Shown: positions 56,705 through 64,000 of the stretch, in pieces
How the letters are laid out: each line of letters starts with the position of its first letter
Numbering within the stretch: the stretch's first letter is position 1
Source of the DNA: Candidatus Aminicenantota bacterium
GTDB lineage: Bacteria; Acidobacteriota; Aminicenantia; Aminicenantales; Aminicenantaceae
DNA: 64,000 nt
Reading direction: 5' to 3'
NCBI GenBank assembly: GCA_011049545.1
Contig: DRHQ01000056.1
Span: 1 to 64,000 of the forward strand
Program-made: the position numbers and the translations under genes
The notes under the pieces: model-generated
What the model was told of the DNA's origin: nothing
Databases searched by the model: none
The model's input: only the letters and a program-made list of their open reading frames with translations

Positions 56705-57199
56705 TTACGGCTTTTCAAGACGGAGGAGGAATTTTTTGAGATCGAGTCCGCCAGTGAAGCCTCCTATGCTTCCGTCAGAGGAGAGAACTCTGTGGCAGGG
56801 AATAACAATAAGCAGGGGATTCTGGGATAGAGCTTGACCAATGCTCCTGTAGCCCCGGTGATTCAATTTTTCGGCAATAAATTTATAAGTTTGCGTTTTC
56901 CCATAGGGGATTTTTCTTGTTTCCAGCCAGACTTTCCTCTGATAAGGAGTTCCAGAAATAAAGTCAAGAGGAAGGGAGGTGAAGTCTTCTTTCTTCCCCT
57001 CGAAATATTGGCTAAAGAGTTTTTCTTCCCGGTGAAATTCCTTTCTCTGAAGCTCAAGAAGAATTGACTTTCTTTTAAAGAATTCAGTAATCTCTTCGAA
57101 ACGGTTTCGGTTCTTCAGGGACGAAGCGAGGCTTAATCCCTTTTCACTCTTGGCAAGGAAGATTTTACCCAGGGGGAAATCAAGGATCGTGTAGAACAT
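56705..57199 (-). CDS. ogt: Methylated-DNA--protein-cysteine S-methyltransferase
   Basis: GTPYQRKVWLETRKIPYGKTQTYKFIAEKL, IVIPCHRVLSSDGSIGGFTGGLDLKKFLL (active site PCHRV). Confidence 0.92.
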   Translation of the reverse strand: MFYTILDFPLGKIFLAKSEKGLSLASSLKNRNRFEEITEFFKRKSILLELQRKEFHREEKLFSQYFEGKKEDFTSLPLDFISGTPYQRKVWLETRKIPYGKTQTYKFIAEKLNHRGYRSIGQALSQNPLLIVIPCHRVLSSDGSIGGFTGGLDLKKFLLRLEKP

Positions 57200-57207
57200 G
57201 CGGTTTT

Positions 57208-57957
57208 CTAGATACCTAAGGAGAGTCTTTCTGCAAGAGGAGAAGGCAAGCCCTCCTTCAGGATTTTTCTTTGAGCTTCTTCAATATCATACTCCATGCG
57301 GTAGAAATTGACTTTTCTTGCTTTGGAATCATAGATGGCGCATGCTGAGAGTGGGCTTCTATCCCGTGGTTGTCCAAGCGCACCCGGATTAATAAGGTAT
57401 TTAATGCCTTTTTCAATTTTAACCTCGTTGGAGTTGCCTGTCATAAAAGTTCCATCCACAGCATCCGCATTAGGATCTTTTTTAGTGTATACAAACGGGA
57501 AGTGGGTATGACCAAAGAAACAGATGGGAGTGGTTATATGTTCGAAAGCTTCTGCGGCGTCGAATTCTCCAAAAATATAATGATCTTCGTCAAAAGGCGC
57601 GCCATGGCAGATCATTATTTCCTTGTTGATAATCTGTGGCCCAGTTTTTAGACGGTTGAGAAAATCCAAGTTTTTCTTCATGATGTGATCCGCAGTCCAG
57701 TGAATGGCAGAGGCGGCAATGGGATTAAAGGTCTGGACAGAGTCGAGGCCGCAGACAGCCTTATCGTGGTTTCCTCGGATTATAGAGAGGGGTTTAAGAG
57801 CGCGAACTTTTTGAATGATTTCGTTAGGAGAGGCGCCGTAGCCAACCAGATCGCCGAGAAAAATGTAATGGTCAATTTTCTTTTTCTGGATAAGTTTATG
57901 AAGTGCAAGATAAGATTCTAAATTTCCGTGGATGTCAGTAAAGATCAAATAGCGCAT
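57208..57957 (-). CDS. Metallophosphoesterase (calcineurin-like, YfcE-type)
   Basis: FTDIHGNLESYLALHKLI, FLGDLVGYGASPNEII, IRGNHDKAV, ICHGAPFDEDHYIFG, FFGHTHFPFVY. Confidence 0.92.
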   Translation of the reverse strand: MRYLIFTDIHGNLESYLALHKLIQKKKIDHYIFLGDLVGYGASPNEIIQKVRALKPLSIIRGNHDKAVCGLDSVQTFNPIAASAIHWTADHIMKKNLDFLNRLKTGPQIINKEIMICHGAPFDEDHYIFGEFDAAEAFEHITTPICFFGHTHFPFVYTKKDPNADAVDGTFMTGNSNEVKIEKGIKYLINPGALGQPRDRSPLSACAIYDSKARKVNFYRMEYDIEEAQRKILKEGLPSPLAERLSLGI

Positions 57958-58856
57958 TTTTCGATTCCTTTGGCTTTTTCTTGTAATGAATTATACATTT
58001 TATGGGCCTTGTAAGAGCTTCTCACCAGAGGGCCTGATTCAACATCCCTGAACCCGAAATCTAAAGCGATTCTTTTCAAATGTTCGAACTCAGGAGGGGA
58101 ATAGTATTTCCGGACAGGTGCGTGTGTTTTTGAAGGCTGGAGGTACTGGCCTATGGTTAAGAGATCGCAGAAGACTTCCCTCAGGTCAGAAAAGGATTGG
58201 ATGATTTCTTCTTTTTTCTCTCCCAAGCCAACCATGAGCCCTGATTTGGTCACAGCAGCCATTCCTTTCGCCTTTTTCAGAACATCTAAGGACCGATTGT
58301 AATTTTTTCTGGGGCGGTTTATTTGAGTGTAGAGGCGCTCTGTTGTCTCCAGATTATGATTTAAGATATCTGGCTGGGCTCGAGAGACTTGTTCCAGAGC
58401 ATTCTCATCGCCCTTGAAATCTGGTATCAAGGCCTCTACTTTGACCCCGGGTGTTCTCTCTTTTATCGCCCTTATTGTTGCGGCAAAGAGAGAAGCTCCG
58501 CCGTCAGATAGATCATCCCTTGTCACCGAAGTTATGACTGCATAGCGGAGACCAAGCAAAGAGACAGCCTCTGCTACATGCTCAGGCTCGTCCGGGAAAG
58601 GGGGTGAGGGGAATCCTTTTTCCACCGCACAAAATGCACATCCCCGCGTGCAGGTTTCTCCAAGAATCAGGAAAGCAGCTGTCTTACGGGACCAGCACTC
58701 AGCGACATTAGGACATTTTGCACTGCGGCAGATTGTGTTGAGCCTCCCTTTTTTAAGGGTGTTAGAGACGTAGAAAAAATTCTCGTGAGAGGGGAATTTA
58801 ACCTTAAGCCAATTCGGCTTTTTTGTTGGTTGTATTTCCGGGAGGGACGACACCAT
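57945..58856 (-). CDS. lipA: Lipoyl synthase (radical SAM)
   Basis: CRSAKCPNVAECWSRKTAAFLILGETCTRGCAFCAVEKG; RDDLSDGGASLFAATIRAIKE; GLGEKKEEIIQ; SSYKAHKMY. Confidence 0.96.
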   Translation of the reverse strand: MVSSLPEIQPTKKPNWLKVKFPSHENFFYVSNTLKKGRLNTICRSAKCPNVAECWSRKTAAFLILGETCTRGCAFCAVEKGFPSPPFPDEPEHVAEAVSLLGLRYAVITSVTRDDLSDGGASLFAATIRAIKERTPGVKVEALIPDFKGDENALEQVSRAQPDILNHNLETTERLYTQINRPRKNYNRSLDVLKKAKGMAAVTKSGLMVGLGEKKEEIIQSFSDLREVFCDLLTIGQYLQPSKTHAPVRKYYSPPEFEHLKRIALDFGFRDVESGPLVRSSYKAHKMYNSLQEKAKGIEKCAI

Positions 58857-58927
58857 TCCTGCTCTGGAGAAAAATAATTGTTTAACCTAAATTGAAAATA
58901 GTTTCCTCTTAAAGTCGAGGCGAAATA

Positions 58928-59134
58928 TTAATACTCTAATTCTTTATCTCTCTTCATGCGTCTCCGCATCCTTTTGCGTGCCAGGGCATCCTTCATTCTT
59001 CTTTTCTCACCGGGCTTATAGTAGACAGAATGTTTTTTAATCTCTTTGATTATTGCTTGCTGTTGAACTTTTCTTTTGAATCTTCGAAGAGCACTTTCTA
59101 TTGATTCGCCTTCTTCAACAACTATGAACGCCAA
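58928..59134 (-). CDS. rpsU: 30S ribosomal protein S21
   Basis: 68 aa, VEEGESIESALRRFKRKVQQQAIIKEIKKHSVYYKPGEKRRMKDALARKRMRRR. Confidence 0.95.
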   Translation of the reverse strand: MAFIVVEEGESIESALRRFKRKVQQQAIIKEIKKHSVYYKPGEKRRMKDALARKRMRRRMKRDKELEY

Positions 59135-59240
59135 GAATATTCACCTCCTTAGATGTGTTAATATCAACCTCTTATATCTGAATCTTCCTGTCATGTCAAG
59201 GCAAAATCAGAAAAACGCAGGGGCTTGGTTTATCTTGTAG

Positions 59241-59260
59241 GGGCTTGATTTATCAAGCCC
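59241..59260. repeat. Perfect palindromic repeat unit GGGCTTGAT-TT-ATCAAGCCC with degenerate neighbouring copies
   Basis: 9-bp arms with 2-nt spacer; similar imperfect units at ~59219-59236 (ggggcttggtttatcttg) and ~59306-59330 (taggagcttaattcatcaaatcc). Confidence 0.7.
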
Positions 59261-59458
59261 ACCTTTATGTTTTAATCAATTAGATCTATCCATATATTAT
59301 TCTTTAGGAGCTTAATTCATCAAATCCACATAGATGCCTTCACCGACTAAGCTTCGCTTATTTTTCTGCATTGACTCTCTATTTTGTCTGTGATATTTCT
59401 GTTCTTCACTTCAGTTTAAAATAGAAGCAATGATTAATATCGGATCGAGGAGGGGATT

Positions 59459-60118
59459 ATGGATGATTCTCTGAAGTTTGCGAAGAGATGGGTTATAACC
59501 GGAATTGTCTGCGGTTTTTTGGCAGGCGTCTCTTATGCTGTTTCGATAGCTATTTCCCTGTCGCCGCGCATTGCCTATCCTGTATTCTGGGCCTTTGGTC
59601 CGCTTTTATGTGCGAGTGCTCCGGGTTTTTACTACTTTGTAAAGCATTATCGGAAGTCCATTCCCCTTCAAATCGGGATACTGTTTTTAATTATTGCCGG
59701 TGCCTCTGTCACGATGATGGGCACGATGCAGGCCGCAGGTCGGGCTGTGTTTCGGGCTGTTCCCCTGGAAGGAGCCAGCGAGGTCACGAAGGAGGCTTGG
59801 GAGCTGGCTTATAAAGCAGCCAATGCCGTTCAAATGGGAGCTGATGTTGCCTGGGATATATTCATTTTCACCAGTGTCTTTCTTTTGGGAATTGTCATGT
59901 TCAAACATCCGAAGCTGGGGTGGATATTTGGAACGCTCGGCTGCATCATAGGCCTTTTGGGCTTGGCTTTTAATATTTACACTTTTCCTAATAATCCGGG
60001 AACGCAAGGGCTTGTTGATATGGGACCGTTTGTGGGCCTTTGGTTTACGACCGTTAACATAAAAGTATTAGTTTCTCTAAAGTGGATGGACACAAAAGTA
60101 GAAATCAGCCCAAATTGA
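59459..60118 (+). CDS. Hypothetical polytopic membrane protein
   Basis: 219 aa with ~6 hydrophobic segments; ATG at 59459 preceded by GGAGGGG. Confidence 0.7.
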   Translation: MDDSLKFAKRWVITGIVCGFLAGVSYAVSIAISLSPRIAYPVFWAFGPLLCASAPGFYYFVKHYRKSIPLQIGILFLIIAGASVTMMGTMQAAGRAVFRAVPLEGASEVTKEAWELAYKAANAVQMGADVAWDIFIFTSVFLLGIVMFKHPKLGWIFGTLGCIIGLLGLAFNIYTFPNNPGTQGLVDMGPFVGLWFTTVNIKVLVSLKWMDTKVEISPN

Positions 60119-60142
60119 ACGAATAATATAGGATTAGGGCCC

Positions 60143-60536
60143 ATGTATCACAAACAGAATAAGATGTTTGTGGGTTACGTCAATAGTCTAAACCCTGAGG
60201 CTTTCAAGAATTTGGTTTTGGCCGTCCAGAGAGGAGAAGCATTTTCTGAGTCCTTCCTTACATACTTCGAGATGAGCCCGGAGGAGATGTGGACTCGGTT
60301 TAAAAACGAACTTTTACCGACCGTAAACAAAGGTTCGGGGACATTCCCTTACCGTTCCTCAAGGGCCTACAAGCAAAGAACTGGCAGCCGCAATCCGAAA
60401 GATGTTTGCCTATCCCAAAGTCGCTGCTATCGGGATCGCATCACTCCCCTTTGGCCAGCGTGATAAAGAGGGAATTTCCCTTAAAGCTGCTTACCGCCTG
60501 ATCGAGGGTGCAGTAAAAGGAGTCAGGGGAAGATAA
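60143..60536 (+). pseudogene. Frameshifted/composite remnant (peptidase-MA-like N part, ureohydrolase-like C part in another frame)
   Basis: Frame 1: VLAVQRGEAFSESFLTYFEMSPEEMWTRFKNELLPTV; a different frame downstream: SKELAAAIRKMFAYPKVAAIGIASLPFGQRDKEGISLKAAYRLIEGAVKGVRGR*. Confidence 0.35.
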
Positions 60537-60667
60537 CAGGCTTAATTTGTAAAAATAAGAATCCCTGCATAGATTTTTGATTTTTCTCTCCGATGGATTT
60601 TTAGGCTTGAACCCTGATTTTTTTTCTATATGATAATGAAAATCTTCATGAAAAGGAGAAGGATATT

Positions 60668-60844
60668 ATGAAATTATGTTTCTGTCGTTTTTTGTTATCT
60701 GCAGGCATCTTCGTTGTTGCCCTTGTCTGGTGGCCTGAAACCTGGGCAAAATGGGTTATTGTTGTTGTCGCCGGCCTCATGGCCATCTTAAGTCTTTTTT
60801 TTAATGTATGCTGCTGTTCCATGAAGAAGAAGGAAGAGAAATAA
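60668..60844 (+). CDS. Small two-helix membrane protein (58 aa)
   Basis: MKLCFCRFLLSAGIFVVALVWWPETWAKWVIVVVAGLMAILSLFFNVCCCSMKKKEEK*; AAAAGGAGAAGG upstream. Below the ORF-track length cutoff. Confidence 0.6.
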   Translation: MKLCFCRFLLSAGIFVVALVWWPETWAKWVIVVVAGLMAILSLFFNVCCCSMKKKEEK

Positions 60845-61066
60845 CTTTTTCTGTTCATAACCAGCCCAAGAAAAAAAGAATAGAGTAGTAGAATCAGCAC
60901 CTTCTCGGTTTCTCCGCATCCATGACATCCAGCCATCTGCACGCCCGTATATCTCCTATCTTGGCTTTATTATACTCAGACCTTAGCCTATGAAATGTCA
61001 TGAGTTCCAAATTCTTTTTACACAAAACATGATATAATTTCGTATTACAATTAGAGGAAAGAACCT

Positions 61067-62323
61067 GTGATTAAAAACTATATCTTGATTGCAATCAGAA
61101 ATCTGTGGAAAAGAAAGCTTTTTTCATTGATAAACGTCATCGGGCTTTCGGTGGGGATCGCCTGTTTTTTCCTCATCGCGGCAAACCTCATGGATGAGTT
61201 TTCCTACGACAATTTCCATGAGAACCAAGATAACTTATACCGTGTTGCCCTTAAAAGGATTTACCCTGATAACGTGGTCTACTATGCCATCATCCCTTTC
61301 TCACTCGGTGAGGCCATGTTGAACGATTTTCCTGAAGTCGAGAATATGACTCGAGTCTTTAAGGTATTTCAGAAAGCAGTTTTTCGCTACGAGGACAAAA
61401 CTTATGAAGAGGACAAGATCTTTTTTGTCGAGCCAAAGTTCTTCGAGATATTCAACATCCCTCTAGTCGAAGGAAATGCAACCCAGGTGTTTTCTAATCC
61501 GAATTCCCTGGTGATAACCCGGGATACAGCGCTTAAATATTTCGGGGACGAGAAAGCTTTGGGTAAAAACATCTCCACTCCCCAGGGGGAATTCCTGGTG
61601 TCTGGTGTTTGTGAAAACGTGCCCAAGAATTCTCACCTGGAGTTTGATTTTGCTGCTTCTCTGAACTTATTGGATTTCAACAGACAACCGAATTATGTGT
61701 CTTTTTCTGTGTATACCTATATCGTCCTGCGCGACGGTACTGACCCGGAGGGGATTGAGGACAAGATGCCGGCGCTTGTGGAGCATTACGCTGCTGGCCC
61801 TATTCAGGCAAGCTCAGGAATATCTTACAAGGAATACATTGCTGCCGGGAACGGCTACGACTACTTTCTGCAGCCCATCCGCGATATCCACCTCCGCTCC
61901 CACCTGACCAACGAAATGAAACCCAACGGGAACATTACCTATGTCTACATCCTGATCGCTATTGCCCTTTTCTTGATAGTCATCGCCTGTATCGGTCTAT
62001 TCGGACTTTCGACCTACATGGCCGAGCAGCGCACAAAGGAGGTCGGAATCCGTAAAGTACTGGGATCGACGGCTTCAAAGATTGTGGTTCTGATGTCCAA
62101 AGATTTTGCAAAGCTGGTGGCTGTGGCTTTTCTGATCGCCGTACCAGTTGCTTATTATACCATGATCAAGTGGCTCCAAAGCTTTTCCTTCCGGACTAGT
62201 GTCCCGCTCTGGATATTTCTCCTGGCTGGAGTCGTAGCTTTGGTAGTGGCTCAGTTCACTATCAGCTTTCAGGCTTTGAAAGCGGCCAACTCCAACCCAG
62301 CCGACTCCCTTCGCTTCGAATAA
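61067..62323 (+). CDS. ABC transporter permease, MacB/FtsX-type, half-length
   Basis: IKNYILIAIRNLWKRKLFSLINVIGLSVGIACFFLIAANLMDEFSYDNFHENQDNLYRV...PNGNITYVYILIAIALFLIVIACIGLFGLSTYMAEQRTKEVGIRKVLGSTASKIVVLMSKDFAKLV. Confidence 0.88.
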   Translation: MIKNYILIAIRNLWKRKLFSLINVIGLSVGIACFFLIAANLMDEFSYDNFHENQDNLYRVALKRIYPDNVVYYAIIPFSLGEAMLNDFPEVENMTRVFKVFQKAVFRYEDKTYEEDKIFFVEPKFFEIFNIPLVEGNATQVFSNPNSLVITRDTALKYFGDEKALGKNISTPQGEFLVSGVCENVPKNSHLEFDFAASLNLLDFNRQPNYVSFSVYTYIVLRDGTDPEGIEDKMPALVEHYAAGPIQASSGISYKEYIAAGNGYDYFLQPIRDIHLRSHLTNEMKPNGNITYVYILIAIALFLIVIACIGLFGLSTYMAEQRTKEVGIRKVLGSTASKIVVLMSKDFAKLVAVAFLIAVPVAYYTMIKWLQSFSFRTSVPLWIFLLAGVVALVVAQFTISFQALKAANSNPADSLRFE

Positions 62324-62356
62324 AATTGGGTCACAATAATTAAGGGATTTATTAAG

Positions 62357-64000
62357 ATGAAAGCCTGTTTAAAAGATATAGCCGAGGATTATTTTAATTT
62401 CCTGGCTAAATCCTTCCCTGTTATGTGTGCCAGCGATGAATTCCATTTTCTTCCCCGGGCCCAAGCCGCGGGAAAATATTTAGACCGGATGGAAGACCTT
62501 CAGAAGGGCTCTATCTTTGATACCATCTCCTTTCTGAAGGAATTTCGGAATGGACTTGACGGCCTTTCCATCCACGAAAGTGAAATCGAAGAGTACACTG
62601 ACCTCGAATTATTAAAATCCAGTGTTGCTGGTGCCCTGGTTGAGCTGGAAGTGTACCAGCCCTGGCGGCATAATCCTTTATTGTATTTGAAGATAGCTTT
62701 TATAGGTCTTGATCAGACCATTAACAAACCCGCTTCCGGTGAAAATGAGAGGCGGGGAAGAATTCAGGCCCGCCTCGAGGGGATCCCTCGACTTTTGAGG
62801 CAGGCTATGAATAATTTGGAGGAAGTGCCTGAAACTTATCTCCAAGCCGCCCGAGCCATGCTGAAAGATGGCAGGCTTTATCTCCAGGAGATAGGCAGCT
62901 CTCAAGCTGAGAGGGCTCCACTCGCCAGCATGAAAATCATTCATAAAACTTTGGATTCTCTAAATATCTTCGATAGGTTTTTAGGAGAGATCATCCCTGT
63001 CCCTGATCGGATTATTTTTAGTCCGGCAATTAAGGAAAACTTGAAAGATTATTATTTTTCTTTCCGTACTTTGCCCGAAATATCCCAGTTAGCAGAGCAG
63101 GAGGCCCAGGAGTGCTTGATGGAGCTTGAGAAACTAGGCTCAAAGGTTGACCCTGAGAAATCCTGGCTTGAGCTTTATGATTCCTACCTGCCGGGTGAGC
63201 TGGATAAAATAGGCACCATGTCGCTTTATGACCGCGAAATAGAAAGCTTGAGTCTCTTTTTCCAAGAAAACGGTTTCGCCGAGACCGGCATGCAGACATC
63301 TTTTGAGCTGTGCGAAACTCCTACCTACCTGAGGTCGATCCGCAGTTCAGCCTCCTTCAGCGCTGCTTTAAATACCTCCGCCGGAGAAAAGGATCTCTTT
63401 TACATAACCACTAACATGCCAGGTAAGGGAAGTCAGGCAGAAAAAGAATCTCAGAAGAAGAGGCTGCACCGCGAGTATAAATTCCTCTCTGCGCATGAGG
63501 TTGTTCCCGGGCATCATCAGCTTGATTATGAGCGAAGAAAACAGAAAAACCTTATACGTAGACAGATTGAATCTCCTCTTTTTTATGAGGGGTGGGCCTC
63601 TTATGCCGAAACCTTGTTAAGCGAATACGGTTATGTGGAAGATCCTCTTGATAGACTTGTAGATTATAAACGCAGGTTGTGGAGAGTCGCCAGATGCAAG
63701 ATAGACCTGGGCTTAAACGCAGGAAACCTTTCCCGGAAAGAAGCCCTGCAAACTTTGACGGAGATGGGATTTACTCCAGGGGAGGCAGAGAGGCAGGTGA
63801 ATCGGATTCAATTGAATCCAGGATACCAATTGTGCTATTTTCTTGGCCGTTATGAAATAATGAACTTGAGGAAGTGCTGCAAAAAACAGTTGGAGTTGGG
63901 ACGTTTTCATCAACTGCTTTTGGAGGGAGGAGAATTGCCTTTTCGGTTGATCGAAAAACGACTCAAGGCCTTTGATATGGACAGCACTCAATCTGAGGAG
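62357..64000 (+). CDS. DUF885-like metallohydrolase (partial, runs off right edge)
   Basis: ATG at 62357, open to the window end; SAHEVVPGHHQLDYERRK and FYEGWASYAETLLSEYGY are the DUF885 signatures. Confidence 0.85.
   Translation, partial: MKACLKDIAEDYFNFLAKSFPVMCASDEFHFLPRAQAAGKYLDRMEDLQKGSIFDTISFLKEFRNGLDGLSIHESEIEEYTDLELLKSSVAGALVELEVYQPWRHNPLLYLKIAFIGLDQTINKPASGENERRGRIQARLEGIPRLLRQAMNNLEEVPETYLQAARAMLKDGRLYLQEIGSSQAERAPLASMKIIHKTLDSLNIFDRFLGEIIPVPDRIIFSPAIKENLKDYYFSFRTLPEISQLAEQEAQECLMELEKLGSKVDPEKSWLELYDSYLPGELDKIGTMSLYDREIESLSLFFQENGFAETGMQTSFELCETPTYLRSIRSSASFSAALNTSAGEKDLFYITTNMPGKGSQAEKESQKKRLHREYKFLSAHEVVPGHHQLDYERRKQKNLIRRQIESPLFYEGWASYAETLLSEYGYVEDPLDRLVDYKRRLWRVARCKIDLGLNAGNLSRKEALQTLTEMGFTPGEAERQVNRIQLNPGYQLCYFLGRYEIMNLRKCCKKQLELGRFHQLLLEGGELPFRLIEKRLKAFDMDSTQSEE

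Noticed and set aside
59215-59335. CRISPR array
   Set aside because: Units are palindromic, degenerate and unevenly spaced, without constant repeats plus unique spacers; no cas genes in the window.

Overview
The window is a 64 kb bacterial segment. Its organisation suggests a chromosomal core interrupted by tandem islands stacked on one tRNA-Val gene. Left flank (1-5.7 kb): CusA/CusB-type RND efflux genes, a haloalkane dehalogenase-like hydrolase, and DUF2461-like and DUF4013-like proteins. Block I (~6.2-29.4 kb): a co-directional cluster with seven PQQ-like beta-propeller proteins sharing a W-x-x-(F/W)RG motif, an NHL-type propeller, a small Tat-type Cys-motif protein, a Tat-type ferredoxin, a NapH/NosR-like membrane Fe-S protein, a HydC/HydB-like (NuoE-NuoF) fusion, a NuoG/GltD-like chimera, a glycosyltransferase and ABC transporter genes. 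Block II (29.4-31.2 kb): one exported amidohydrolase. Block III (~31.3-54.2 kb): a mosaic methylated-amine island. It has two MttB-family methyltransferases, an MtmB-like methyltransferase with no amber codon (Arg at the apparent pyrrolysine position), a corrinoid protein, a trimethylamine-dehydrogenase-like flavoprotein, two near-duplicate APC permeases, a DAO-family oxidase, two aldehyde dehydrogenases and a class-III aminotransferase. IS91-like transposase scars and a GC-rich M14 peptidase interrupt it. An intact tRNA-Val(CAC) lies at 54221-54295 (minus), and same-orientation copies of its 3' end lie at ~6165, ~29385 and ~31255, at the block edges. Right flank (54.4-64 kb): core-like genes (lptB, ogt, lipA, rpsU) plus a Glu-rich zinc-ribbon/RDD-like protein, a half-length FtsX-type permease and a DUF885-like protein running off the edge. 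The strongest candidates for something undescribed are the non-pyrrolysine MtmB-like enzyme in its amine-catabolic context and the multi-propeller/Fe-S/NuoEF redox cluster. All assignments are from reading the sequence and from family knowledge; no searches were run.
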